64,000 nt of DNA from Collybiopsis luxurians FD-317 M1 (lineage: Eukaryota; Basidiomycota; Agaricomycetes; Agaricales; Omphalotaceae): assembly GCA_000827265.1 (NCBI GenBank), contig KN834749.1, positions 2,283,500 to 2,347,499 of the forward strand, written 5' to 3'. Position 1 is the first letter of the stretch. Each line of letters begins with the position of its first letter. This document shows, piece by piece, positions 11,401 through 22,115 of this stretch. The position numbers and the translations under genes are program-made. Under the pieces are notes generated by a model. That model saw nothing but the letters and a program-made list of their open reading frames with translations. It was not told the origin of the DNA and did no database searches.

Positions 11401-13830
11401 AAACCTCCGCACCCAACGAAATCTTCGTTGCTCCCATGGGAATCTGCTAGTCGAGACGCAGTTTCAGCGGCTTCCAAGCTTGTTTCTAGTGCGTCATTCT
11501 GGAAGAAAATTACCAAGTATCTCTCGGAAGAAAATGGCGAGACGTCGATGACTCAAGATCATGTTTCTTGTATCAAGTCAATTTGTAAGGCTTCAGGTGT
11601 TCATATCTTTCAAAGCCACTAATACCACCCTAGTCCAGATGCTTGAGGATGAACCGCTCCCAGCAGTGAAACCAATCTTGGAAGCTCTACTGAACGCGCA
11701 CAAGGAAGTGGATAAGCAACGCGCGGCCGCCGAGCTTACTGCGGGTATCATTAGAGGTGGGCTGGGTTTCCAAGTGTCATAAGTAGTTCTCGTTCTAAGC
11801 ATGGCCTAGGCTCGAAACACTGGGCTCAGATTAAGCAGAAGAAGCTTTGGGAATGGCTGAAGCCTTACTTCAAAGTAATGTTTGGACAGAATTTGAGAAG
11901 CGAGACATTGAGTGTATGGTGTTCATTTTTGGAGGTACGCTTCCGGTCGCATGTCGAAGTACTGTAACACCTCTGATAGCGCTATTTCAGTACATTTTCT
12001 ATAACACAGACCCCCGGAGAGTTCAGCCGCTTGTGGATCACTTGTTCGAGCTCTTCTATACCGCTGACCTCAATACGGAACTGTCCTTCGATGCGGTCAA
12101 AGTTCTTTCATTGTTCAGGTCATGTTACGAAGAACTTGGGTGGAAATATTCGGCATGGTTGGACGATGCTGTGGAACGTTATTGGCGGGAAATCCACGGT
12201 GATCATGACGACGTAAGCCTGTAAATTTGTATGCATGTGCGATTGTTCTGATTATACGAACAGGTCAGGGCTCATATTGCGGAGCTTCTCGCATTTTCAG
12301 ACAAGATCAAGGTTCAGTGTTCTGCTGTAATTTCTTAGGATATTATGAGCTCAAAAAACAATCAGTGGCAGCCTCGATTATCAATACCGACAGTCGAAGC
12401 CTTTGTCAAGGAATGCAGAATCTCACGTATAGACTACGACATCATGGGCATGAGGGGCAGTTACAACAAGGGAAGGGTTACTGAACTCATCGAAAGCTTC
12501 AAAATCTGGCGAGCTGAACGTGTACCTGGCCCCCGTGCTTTCCAATCAAAATATGACAGGGTCGGTATCCTCGTATGCAAATGGCTGTTTAACATGGTTC
12601 ATGATACGAACGCCATATGTGTATTCGATTACATTCTTCCGCTTATGGTGCGTTTGAATAGATCAAAGAGCAGAAATTCAGGCTTAAACCGATACTCTTT
12701 CTAGGCGGAACTGATTAGATTCACTGAAGGTTTGTCTCCACAGTTCCAGTAGTCTGCTGCAGACATAAATGGTCTTTCGCAGTGAACGATAATGATGAGC
12801 TGGCTAGGCGCGCGAATCTACTCCTCGTAAGGATGTGCGGCGTGAGCCCTCCTCGGCCTCTAATCCACCCTCTGCTGGATGAGATATTCGAGGCTATACA
12901 GTCTTCTCCGGTAGGGCGAGGCAAATCGCGGGTATTTAGTCTACCACTAATGAAAGAATTTGTAGTCCTGGCGTGTACGACTGAAGGCCCTTCCTTTGGT
13001 TCAAGTGTACTATTTCCGACAAATGCCCCTTATTGCGGACACAAAAGTTGTCCAAATGCTTGAGGTACCAGTGCATTCCTGAACTCTGCAACTCTCGCCT
13101 GAATTTAATCGACAGGTCTTGGGCAAATGCTTGGATGACGAGGTTGTGGAAGTACGGGAAATGGCTGCAACGTAAAGATTACCATTCATGCTTCTTCCTG
13201 AAGAGTTGATCGATTTCTGCTCTCTAGGACATTGTCTGGAGTATTGCGCTTATCGCCGCGAAGCAGTGTGCTCACGCTAAAAGTGCGTCTATATTCCCGA
13301 AGTCTTCCTCGCTGATCATTTTTCCTCGCCAGAACCGTTTCGTCCGTCTGGCAAAGAATAGCCACATTCCCAGCAAGCAGGATCCAACATTCAATAAGTG
13401 CGTTCGGCAACGGCACGCCGCTATTCTGGGTATCTGCGCTCTTGTGGATAGCTATCCATACACCGTGGAGAAGTGGATGCCAGAACTGCTAACTAATGTT
13501 TTGGCGGAGCACACTTACGATCCAGTAGGCGCACTTGCATTCAGCTTCATCCGGTGGGTCAATTAATGATTTGCAGATCCCGATATCTACGACCGTTCGC
13601 AAGTGCGCACAAAATTTCAAGACAACGCATCAGGATGTAAGCATCAGGATTTGAATTCTGAGTGAGTACTTGTTCTGACCATCCGAGACAGACCTGGCAT
13701 GAAGACTCCAAAAAGTTCGATGACCAGCAGCTAGCTGCGCTGTCGACCCTGCTAACTGGTTCATCCTACTGTGAGCGTTGTTTATACAGGTGTCACCCAT
13801 TTATTGAACCTCCGTATCCCAGATGCATGA
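5457..13830 (+). CDS. BLM10: Proteasome activator PA200/Blm10, copy 1
   Basis: A giant HEAT-repeat protein that caps the 20S proteasome core. I could follow the reading frame through more than 25 short exons from MALPDLSALSL to the end without a forced frameshift or stop. Family blocks include KYPIPKDRR, DLRLPWKPIY, SRRFFHPAAIEEMLS, FLAGSKALDSL, SVESFFHPTNSGAW, RRLTRAMKRE, DYASTNVRPNAVRAI, LPSDATLHWN, DPRHRTMTEF, GQTVCP, RMKGALWTL and VEVREMAATTLSGV. The C-terminus is SYYA, whose last three residues are the gate-opening motif of this family. It forms only when the 52-base intron 13771-13822 is removed, leaving a final coding exon of 8 bases. One intron (9154-9209) uses a GC donor. A diverged second copy lies at 45885-53575 on the other strand. 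Some intron borders are approximate. Confidence 0.9.
13771..13822 (+). other. Last intron of Blm10 copy 1, completes the YYA motif
   Basis: Donor GTGAGC, acceptor CCCAG, 52 bases. Splicing joins TAC T to AT GCA TGA, giving Tyr-Tyr-Ala-stop. The length is not a multiple of three, so a retained intron shifts the frame into an unrelated tail that ends near 13934 and lacks YYA. Confidence 0.8.
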
Positions 13831-14024
13831 TCCATTTACACGTACACAGCATACCACCATTAATCTCAACAATCTCTGCTATATCTCTTGTCGCTCTCGC
13901 TAAGGATTACCTGTACACATTAGAATCGGAATAAATTATGTCTGTACAATGCCGAGATGTATCCGTAAACTCTAACTAGAAGAAACCTGGAAAGAGAAAT
14001 AAAAGGCAAAAAGTATTGAGTTCG

Positions 14025-15015
14025 TCAAGTTCGTAAAGGATGATGGGGTCTGAGCATCGGTGAGGAAGAAGTTGGAGTCGTTGGCGTCGTTGGCAAAGGC
14101 GATGTTTCTCCGTCCTCGAGATCGCGTCCGGTTTGGGTGAGCCCTGGCTCCGTCGTCTCTACGCCATTGGCGGTCCCACATCTTGCCCCGGCTTGTGGCA
14201 CCTGGTCTATGGGAGCATTCTGGCGATTCTCGTAACCAGACTTAACTCGATTGTTTGATACAGATTCTCTATGAAGACATGAGAATGAGGAAAAGTGAAA
14301 GGTAGAAGTTTGCACACCGGATCTCTGCAATCAGATCGTCTATATCGTACCAGGCTGAGAAGGGGTTAGAAATAAGAAAAAATGGATAGAAGCTCTCCGT
14401 ACCGAGCGATCCATAGGCCAATCCTCTGAGCCAGCCCAAACGGTCAGAGGGTTCGACGTATGCATGGCAATGAAGATGATCAGTGACTGGAATCTTGTTA
14501 TCTTTGAACGGGGGGGTTATAAAACCAATGCGAAAACGAGGATGCCTGTCTGGCGGGTTTGAAGTCTCAGCGCTGGCTGTTGAAGCCGAAGATGCATTCA
14601 GCGCTGTGAGTAATCTTGTCGCAAGATTCTTGACGTTGTACAGAAGAGGTAGGTCGGTGGACGAAAGTGTGTAGATTGAAGGAACATGAAGACTTCAGAG
14701 AACCTATCTCTTTAGAATGGACGTCATAAATATTATAGCAATCTGTACACACTTGAAGGCTATTATTACCTGTACAAAGCCTCTTCACTAAGCAATTCGT
14801 CGAGAAATTTGATAACCTATACGTACATGACCTCTCGAGGAAACTGGATGCAGCTTTTCGCGGTAAGCAGTAAAGTTTTCGTCCCTCCAGAGTATATCAG
14901 TCGCTGAGCTTGGATTAGAGGATGGAGGATTTCCCCAGGAGTTTGAGGAAGAAGGAAGGGCCGAAGCAACGATGCCGCACAATGGACAGCCAGGCTTTGG
15001 CGCAAACATCGCCAT
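14025..15015 (-). CDS. HIT (histidine triad) family protein
   Basis: Nucleotide hydrolase/transferase superfamily member. The start gives MAMFAPKPGCPLCGIV, with a CxxC typical of several HIT proteins. Conserved segments follow: DILWRDENFTAY, SSRGHVIIAFN, LHVPSIYTLSS, then RFRIGFITPPFKDN. The triad is HLHCHAYV near 14470 (H-x-H-x-H). The sequence then reads LGWLRGLAYGSLAWYDIDDLIAEIR before a low-complexity C-terminus with Thr/Pro/Ser runs. Introns near 14290, 14390 and 14700-14820 join the frame. Because the C-terminal tail is unlike bacterial HIT proteins, the exact substrate cannot be named; aprataxin-like or Hint-like roles are both open. The gene converges on Blm10 copy 1, and its start codon overlaps the likely start of the divergent Trax gene. 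Confidence 0.87.
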
Positions 15016-16094
15016 GGGGGAAGCAAAGCAAGCGAAGATTGCCTTTTTTGGAGAATCAATGACCTTACATGTTCAAGACGCTTTTCAGCACTTCAGAGAC
15101 CAGCTCGACGAACATTATGGCCGCAGGGAAAGGCTCATAAAAGTAATTATCTGTATTCGCTGTTTACCCAAATATGCTTACAGAATTCAGGCTAGCAGAG
15201 ATATAACAGACATCTCCAAAAAGACGATTTTCCTGATTCATAGGCTCGCAATGGCCCAGGACGAGTCTGCTCGCTCGAATGCTGCACAGGCAGGCTTTGA
15301 TAAGCTCGGACAAGTTCAAGAAATGTATGCAGAAATGAAAAACGAGCTCATTGGTGATCAGTTCTGGAGTTGGTAATCCTTTCCTTAAGTTTCTGAGAAC
15401 AGATCGAGACGTATCTACCACAGGGTATCAGCGGCAGGTCTCTCCTGGTCTTCAAGAATATATAGAAGCTTTGAGCTTCGCTCATTATTTGCAAAATGGA
15501 AATCTTATCAGCTACGAACAGGTGCAAGCTAGTCTGTGCGGCGCTGACGGAGTAGCCGTATGTGCACTTCTTGACTCCAGTTCTCGAATCTCTCGTTTGA
15601 TCCTCTAAGTTTATAGTACTTCCCTTTGGCGATATCAGATTATCTTCTCGGTCTCTCAGATCTGACTGGTGAACTCATGAGGTTTGCTATTGCAGGGTTC
15701 AGTCGTCCGGGTGGGCGTGCAAAAGCATTGGAAACTTGCCATTTTGTCCGAGATTGTAAGTCAGGCAAGTAAAGTTACTTCTTGTGGTGCTTCTGGAACT
15801 AACTATCTTCCCCTTGAGAACAGATTTTGAACGGTTTACTCCTCATGTATGGGAGCTTCACAAAAAACAAGCCATCACTGCAGAATCTTTGGCTAAGATC
15901 GAAGACGGTAAGGGAATCCTGCTGTCCGTTTGGTCACCGCTGCTCAAAATGTCATGGTAGCTGCTTATACCGCTGTTGTCAGAACGTCTGAGTTTGACCT
16001 TCCGCCGGAAATGTTGGATGACATCGTCAACCAGGTGGTCTCAAATTACGGCTCCCGAGGCAATGAAGACTTCAACCAGAGTAACTTATTCTGA
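15014..16094 (+). CDS. TSNAX: Translin-associated factor X (Trax), translin family
   Basis: Partner of translin in a nucleic-acid-binding, RNase-active complex (C3PO in animals). The model reads MGEAKQAKIAFFGES, then FQHFRDQLDEHYGRRERLIKASRDIT, KKTIFLIHRL, SPGLQEYIEALSFAHYL, LISYEQVQ, then the strongest family signature DYLLGLSDLTGELMRFAI. ETCHFVRDCKSDFERF and SLAKIEDAAYTAVVRTSEF follow. An in-frame ATG also exists at 14972. The ATG at 15014 lies in a CCATGG palindrome whose other strand is the start codon of the HIT gene. The end is uncertain: reading through a weak last intron stops at 16094, while splicing it would extend the frame to 16390 and overlap the next, convergent gene. Confidence 0.88.
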
Positions 16095-16270
16095 TTTGTA
16101 ATTAAACAAGTAGCATTGCAGATACACAAAATCAAGGAAGTTCGTGTGTTGTACATTGTACAGTCTATATGGAGCAAAACAAAGCCCGGTCTATAAGTAC
16201 AAATCACAAGCACAAAGACGGAGAAGCAGAGGGACCAAAGGGTGTATACAAGATACTTTTTACAAAACTG

Positions 16271-18340
16271 TTACAACACTGGAACTTCAGGCGAAAGCTT
16301 GACGAGCATCCGCCCCGGTTTATCCCAGTCGATATCCAAGTACATCGTATCTTCTTGGATGGAGCTGATATTGTTCAAAGACATTGCTAAGCCATTCACC
16401 TCTACGGTCACTTTCTCTGAGAGATTATCTGCCGTCAGTAAACCATCGGCAGCGCGCAGAATCAAGGCGTGCTTCGTCCCCGATTGTACCTCAAACAAAG
16501 TGAAGTTGAGAGAAGATAGATGTTGGGTGTTAGATGTAGATGTAAGAGGAACAAACGATTCTTCTAGAGTTGGCTGGACAGGAAGTTCATTTCTCATTTC
16601 AGGCCCTAAAGCAGGCGAATCCGCGCGAGATAACAATGGAATTTGTTCGTTTACGGGGGAAGGGCCTTCTCCACTACGAACAGCCTCTGATTGAGGTGAG
16701 TGAGAAGTTGGTTCGGTCCCTCTATTGACACGATTCGAAAGACCCCAAAATTTTCCAAATGTCATCGAGAACCAAAGCGTCAGGAAGAAGTAGACATATC
16801 TCATGACTGCGACGACGACATTCGACCTATTCTCACGGTAAGATTCTGCGAGCCGAGAAGCTGACGATTGGCGAGTGAGAGCCGCGGGACGGAGAAACTC
16901 TGAGGAGCCGGCCTCTGAGGCAGGTGTTCCTTGTTCTTCGCCAGTTTTAGGCACCACATCCTGTTCGTCTAGATCTGATATCGATGCAGTTGATGCATTA
17001 AGTTGTGAAGACGACGTCAAATGGGCTATAGGGTGTAGATGGGGAGATAGAGGTGGAGTGGGAAGAACTGTATTGCTTCCTGCTGCATCTTCTGCAAACA
17101 TATGAGGAGATAGAACAGTTACAGATAGTGACCCTGTAGCATTATTGTCCTGATTCGTCGGAGTAGCGTAAAGTGGACTAAGAACAAAGGTACCGCCAGA
17201 AGGAGCCACAGAAAACGCCACGAATCCAGGTTCGAAAGTAATAGGGTCCACGAATTGCACCCTTTGTTGAGCGGGAGCGAAAATTGTGTACTGGGATGTC
17301 TCAGGGTCCAACATGCTTGCCAAAGAAGCAGCTGGCACGTTTATCTGGGACACAAGACCGGAGGGAATAAGAGGGATGACGATTGTGTGCACTGCAGAAG
17401 ATGTGCAGGGAGAGGTTAATGCAATATAATTACCAAAAACACCAAGAAACCGACAATCGAGGGAGGAACTATGGCCAAGGACCCTGTCAATGAAGGAATC
17501 TACGGTTCTGGGAGAGTCGCAGGTCTGCAATAGCAAGGAGCCTGAACCAGAGGCACATATTTTCCCCGAAGAGTCTACAGAGATATAGATTCCCGGTGAC
17601 GCGCTTAGGATGACAGTGGATGGGCAGTAGATCGCGTTGGGCCGGACGCAAGGAACTAGAAAGAGTAAAGAAGCACCGTCTCTGGAATATCCAAAGGGGC
17701 TAAGAGAGCTTAGAGAGGCTGAGAAAAGTAAAATGAGACGAACATACCTATCTTTTCCGATGGACCAGATATCCCAATCTCGTGGCTGAGAGATTTGGGC
17801 TACATATTCACCCTCAATCTGCCCTGAGCGCGGATTCCAGACGAAAGGGGTAAGATTCGTCTCCCACCTTTCGTCAAGAACGAGGCCAGAATGATCCTTG
17901 GGGGCGGATTCGATGTGTACAGAACCATTTCGGCCGAATTGGCCAAGCCATTTCACTTCGCCGGAGGGATACACAAGCCGATAAGTGAAGAAAAACTGCT
18001 TGTGAGTATTTCCGGAAAACGGTACCGAACAGATGACGGAAAGAAGATTGGCTTGAGCATGGTCCTGAGGGGCCACAAGAGAGATGTGTGATCCTAAACT
18101 GTCGGAAAAACCGACGGCTGGGTCGTGCAGATCCATTTCACCCCATTCGCCCTCACTTCTGTGGGTAGCAGGAATGTCAGACCAGAGCTGGACTTTCATG
18201 CCATCATTCTTGAACTGCTGGTACTCCTCATCACCAAGGTATGCCGAGAAGCGCAGCTCAACGGTACTCCCGGTCGTTCGCCATTCTGGAAGGCCAATAC
18301 GAACGGCATCGTCAATGGCTGGAGTAAAAAAGATGGTCAT
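16271..18340 (-). CDS. Large unrecognised protein with one membrane helix
   Basis: A long, nearly uninterrupted frame. The N-terminal half (MTIFFTPAIDDAVRIG, then VELRFSAYLGDEEY) is rich in beta-strand-like segments and has motifs such as WGEMDLHDP and FFFTYRLVYPSGEVKWLG, suggesting beta-sandwich or carbohydrate-binding-like folds. The middle looks like a beta-propeller or extracellular region but has no clear repeat. A hydrophobic stretch near 16800 (VAVMRYVYFFLTLWF) is a probable membrane helix, followed by a short tail ending VKLSPEVPVL. A probable 45-66-base intron sits near 17690-17755, where the frame also happens to stay open. The frame is open upstream to about 18370 and an acceptor-like CGCCAG lies near 18391, so another 5' exon is possible. 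I do not recognise the family. The long reading frame on the opposite strand is a shadow. Confidence 0.75.
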   Translation of the reverse strand: MTIFFTPAIDDAVRIGLPEWRTTGSTVELRFSAYLGDEEYQQFKNDGMKVQLWSDIPATHRSEGEWGEMDLHDPAVGFSDSLGSHISLVAPQDHAQANLLSVICSVPFSGNTHKQFFFTYRLVYPSGEVKWLGQFGRNGSVHIESAPKDHSGLVLDERWETNLTPFVWNPRSGQIEGEYVAQISQPRDWDIWSIGKDRYVRLILLFSASLSSLSPFGYSRDGASLLFLVPCVRPNAIYCPSTVILSASPGIYISVDSSGKICASGSGSLLLQTCDSPRTVDSFIDRVLGHSSSLDCRFLGVFGNYIALTSPCTSSAVHTIVIPLIPSGLVSQINVPAASLASMLDPETSQYTIFAPAQQRVQFVDPITFEPGFVAFSVAPSGGTFVLSPLYATPTNQDNNATGSLSVTVLSPHMFAEDAAGSNTVLPTPPLSPHLHPIAHLTSSSQLNASTASISDLDEQDVVPKTGEEQGTPASEAGSSEFLRPAALTRQSSASRLAESYRENRSNVVVAVMRYVYFFLTLWFSMTFGKFWGLSNRVNRGTEPTSHSPQSEAVRSGEGPSPVNEQIPLLSRADSPALGPEMRNELPVQPTLEESFVPLTSTSNTQHLSSLNFTLFEVQSGTKHALILRAADGLLTADNLSEKVTVEVNGLAMSLNNISSIQEDTMYLDIDWDKPGRMLVKLSPEVPVL

Positions 18341-18708
18341 TTTGGCCCAGTGAATCTGCTCCCAGGACACGAGGAGGACGACCTGGCGGTAACAGACGAA
18401 AAACCTGGGGCTCAGAACCTGACGTCACTTTTAGACGTAAGAACGGTTCTCTATCAACTGATTACTGTACTGCAATACTATAGACTAGCAAGGTATAAGC
18501 TACGATTCGATAAGCATGTTCATTCTCGAATAATCATCACCGGCACCCTGAAAAAGTTACTGATTTCCCCATTTGTGAAGGGGGGTTGTTTGTTAGGGGT
18601 GGTCGGTGATTTCTTCGATCGTTTAGCACAGTCGTCTTTCCATTTACTAAACGGTAGTAGACCAAAATTGAACGGCAGGCTCGTAAACAGAATGACTGAA
18701 CAGAACGC
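18341..18708. other. Intergenic between two minus-strand genes
   Basis: This holds the 5' side of the membrane-protein gene and the 3' end of the RING gene. It may contain a small 5' exon of the former. No other gene signal was recognised. Several + strand frames cross it but look like shadows. Confidence 0.4.
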
Positions 18709-19956
18709 TTACTCTTTTCTCCCCTGCCATTCTAGAAGCTTTGAGCCACCCGCTTTCCAACCTTCGTCCCCAAGCATTGCCCGCATACGAAGATGTTTCT
18801 GAACGAAATTGTCGACTGTGACGTTCGGTAGCATAGGCGTAAGAGCGTGGCATCTTGTACGGCACACAGGACATGTGTCGTGGTGCTGCGATATTCGACA
18901 TGTCGACGAGGATACGAGTTAGGGCAATGACTCACCTTCTCTATGATCCAGCCAAATGCGCAAGCCCCACATAAAGTATGGCCGCATCCGTTAAGGAGGT
19001 GAGCTGCTGCACTAAAGAGGCCAGATGGGCTCAATACACAATCAAGATTGCACCGAGACTTACAGCACATCGAAACATCTAAGGGAAAATGAGCGTAACT
19101 AAGAATTCGGAGAACCGGAAATTGGTACATACACTGGACAAGTTATTTCTTCTTCGCATTCACTCAACAGATCCTTCCAATCACCATCGAACTTGGATTT
19201 ACCCTTTGGAGAAGGCGTGGATAGATCCTCATTCGAGACTTGACGTTGACGTTTAAGAGACTTCCGAGGAGAAGCTGGAATGTATACGAACGGAAAAGAA
19301 ATTACAGATTCAAGTTGCTGCGAGTCAAACGGTATACATACCGTAGATGTTATCGGAAAGTAGTGCAGCTGGTCTAGAGTTTTCTAGAGGCTCTATAGCT
19401 ATGTAAGATCGTTAATAATGCGCGAGGAACGGAACTGCGCAGATAGCAAATGGATTCAAACGAATCGGCTAACGAATCGGGCCTGGTGACAGAAGGAAGG
19501 GGAAACTTACACACTGAAGACACAGTTCCACTAGGACGATTGAGTATCTGATTCTCCAGTTCGTCGAGTTGATGAAGAAATGCGTCATCAATATCCTCAT
19601 CGTTGTCGGAGAAATATGCGCTGCTCTGAGTGTCAGCTCTTCTAGGCTGAGTTCCAGGATCAGATGAACCCTGAGGGAGTTCCGCAACTGGAATGCAGAA
19701 TCAGCTGGTTCATACATAACGCAAGTATCGATATATGCATACCAAATGTTCTAGAGTTGCTGTACACATCTCCCTGGGAAGTTCCAAGTAGTCGGTCAGT
19801 ACCTACGTTTTGGTGTTGAGAAGGTTCCGGCCTGAAGTTTGAATGCGGGGTTTGCGTCTGTGTTTGCAATGCATTCCACTCGTCGTCCCCAATAGCAGCA
19901 AAATCTATATCATCCGGAATTCTGTCAAATTCATCTTCAAGGTCCTGAGTGGCCAT
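18709..19956 (-). CDS. RING-finger protein, likely E3 ubiquitin ligase
   Basis: It begins MATQDLEDEFDRIPDD and has a disordered N-terminal half. The RING is spread over four exons: ITCPVCFDVL, then AAAHLLNGCGHTLCGACAFGWIIEK, then HHDTCPVCRTRCHAL, matching C-x2-C, C-x-H-x2-C and CPxC spacing. Introns near 19076-19133, 18999-19048 and 18886-18935 produce this order. The protein ends ...SKLLEWQGRKE. The spacing of the first zinc pair to CGHTLC is that of C3HC4 RING fingers, and the region after it resembles CHFR-type ligases. No FHA domain is seen, so the specific ligase cannot be named. The N-terminal exons are less certain. Confidence 0.8.
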
Positions 19957-21460
19957 TTCGATTCGTTAGGGGTTGAGGTCCAAAAGTATCTTGGAAGTAT
20001 CAGTTCAAGTAGATAAGCGCCTGTTCGAAGCGCTCATGTGTCGTCAGGCGTCACAAACCAGTCACGTGGTCCTTTCAAACGCGATGTGCGTTTTCCCTCT
20101 CTATCATTCAATGAAATGTAACAAGGTTGTGGCGAAGCAAACTAACACAAGGCGACCCTGCCAGAGGCTTAGTCGCGAACACTAGCGCCCTTCGCGCAGA
20201 AGATTGACTCGATGGCATAGCAAGTAAAAGACTACAGATTGCTGTTCTCAGTCGCACTGGCTTTGTTCGAATGGTAATTGAAAATGAGTCATTGCGGTTT
20301 GCGTCTGGTGCCCTTCCAGTATGTATTCTCAGCGATTGATACTCACTTGCGTGTTTAACACACGCAACTGACATTGAGACACTTGTGCAGAAATCAACCT
20401 TGCCTCCTTCACTCTCCGTCACAGCTTCTCTATCCCCATGTGCATGAGTATAGCCTGGCAGGAAATTGCTAAGCTCCAACGAGTCCGCCGATGACAGATC
20501 AGTGGTTCTTCGCGTCGATCACATATGGCTAGATTCCTTAAACAAGACAAGAAAGACCGGAGCCTCGAGAGCATCGTGCTGGTTATATGATGTCTTTCAA
20601 GCTTAAGCAATTTTTTTTTCTCGGCCTTGGGAATTTGCTGAGTGGCCTCTTGTGTTTCCCCAGCATAATTCACTGTCCTATCCAGCTAAGCCGTTTGAGA
20701 ACTTCTGGTATGGTGAACCTGGGTCTTGTATTCAGCTTTGTGTATAAGTACGTACTTTCACGTCAATTCCGCCTTTCAAGGATATTAACATCTAAACATT
20801 CCAGACATAGCGCAAGTACTAGGCTACAGGTGATTCGAGAGGTAAATCGAGAATTGAACTATATCGTAAGCTCGCGCGAATTTTAGACTCTCATGTGGGT
20901 TCTTGTAGCTATCTTAGGAGCTGCGCTCCTAGGGTACCCCTTGGCCTGAAGGCCAAGCTGACACGTACTAATATTACACGCGTACGGTAAGGTCTTGGTA
21001 ACGATAAAACTCCGGCGGTCCCGAGCGCCAAGAACATATCAATTCACGGAAATAAAAACATCCAAGCTTGGCCGTGTCAGCATATGAATTTGGAACACAG
21101 ACTGTTCTATTCATAGACGAGAGGATTGGCATGTACAGGTACAGGTACCCCGACGCCATTGCGGCGAAAATGTGACTTGATACGATAGACAAGCCTTGAG
21201 TAACGTGGACAAAGGTAGAGATCCAACGTAAAAAGCCAAGCCAAGCACCCAGGTCCACTGGAGCAGAGGGTGAGAGCGAGGGGAGAGGGCAGTGAGAATG
21301 AATGCAGAACGCAGAACAGCACAAGAGAAGTAATGTAATAATAGTACAGACATAGAGTAACCAGATGATGATGCGAATAACGCAAAGATACTGGACTGCC
21401 GACAATGTCCCCCCGAGAACCCGGTAAAGAAGTGAGAAAAAAGGATATTTTCGACGGCGG
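19957..21460. other. Gene-free stretch of 1.5 kb
   Basis: Only short overlapping frames are present on both strands and none resembles a known family. The segment around 20875-20960 contains a cluster of perfect palindromes, listed separately. The right end probably holds the 3' untranslated region of the Ser/Pro-rich gene that stops at 21461. I see no transposase, tRNA or long repeat. Confidence 0.4.
20915..20957. repeat. Cluster of three adjacent palindromes
   Basis: Three perfect inverted repeats lie end to end. TAGGAGC-TGC-GCTCCTA (20915-20931) has a 7-base stem and 3-base loop. GGGTACCC (20932-20939) is an 8-base palindrome. CTTGGCCT-GA-AGGCCAAG (20940-20957) has an 8-base stem and 2-base loop. 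Transcribed, they would form tight hairpins. The cluster is GC-rich against its surroundings. It could be a mobile GC-cluster-like element, a transcription terminator structure or part of a repeat family; the sequence does not decide. Confidence 0.7.
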
Positions 21461-22115
21461 TCAACTTCTACCCCGGCGCGCTTCATCTTCCGTCTCCGAA
21501 TTCGATGAGGAGGTTCGCTTGCTCTCTGCGCCTAAAACAGACGACATAGGCAGAAAACCTCGCTCCTTCGATTTTGGGGAGAAATTCGGCTCAGATGTTG
21601 ACGCAGAAGAGTAGGGTGAAGGTGGCATTTGAATGGGAGAAGTGGCAGAATCTCTGGATAAGGGTCGGGAATACGGAGAATAGGTATGATGGGGTGGAGA
21701 ACGAGAAGGGCGTCGTTTGCGTGAATAAGAGTCTCCAGATGGGTAAGGGAAGCTTGTTGAGAGGGTAGGAAGTCGATTATGAGACTGAGAGGGAACTGGA
21801 TAAACCAGGGGTGGTAAGTTTGGTGATGACTGGTCATGATTGAAAGTTTCAATGATAGTTCGATGCAAAGCAGAAGTCTCAGCAATGCGTCTGTCTTCCG
21901 CAGACTTGGCATTCAGCATGGCTAGGAGCAAGTCTCGGTCGCCATCGCCTTTGGAACGGTAAGCAGTCAGAATCTCTCGCAGCGATGGCGGAGGCGTCTA
22001 AAGTGAACACGTGAGATTATTGCCTTTAATGGGTGAAGGAAGGTATACCGTTTACCTGATCTAAAGCATGAGTGGCCGATACGAGTATTTGGGATTTGTC
22101 GCTGTACGAGGACAT
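21461..22115 (-). CDS. Small Ser/Pro-rich protein of unknown function
   Basis: Two exons. The first starts MSSYSDKSQILVSATHALDQ. It splices to PPPSLREILTAYRSKGDGD, and the frame continues as RDLLLAMLNAKSAEDRRIAE. These opening 70 residues look folded and helical and contain a conserved-looking SLREIL...LLLAMLNAKSAED block. The rest is disordered, rich in Ser and Pro with a basic RKRRPSRSPP patch, and ends ...EARRGRS. No family was recognised. The intron donor GTAAAC and acceptor TTTAG lie near 22055 and 21999. The product could be a regulatory nuclear protein, but only the basic patch hints at that. Confidence 0.65.

Noticed and set aside
16095..16390. Extension of Trax by splicing its last weak intron
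   Set aside because: Would add about 85 residues unlike the family and overlap the convergent gene; kept only as an alternative.
18125..18802. 225-residue + strand frame across 18.1-18.8 kb
   Set aside because: Lies mostly opposite the well-supported minus-strand membrane protein and RING genes; its composition is not like a real fungal protein and no family was seen.
20108..20479. 123-residue minus-strand frame between the RING gene and the Ser/Pro gene
   Set aside because: No recognisable features, no good start context and no matching exons.
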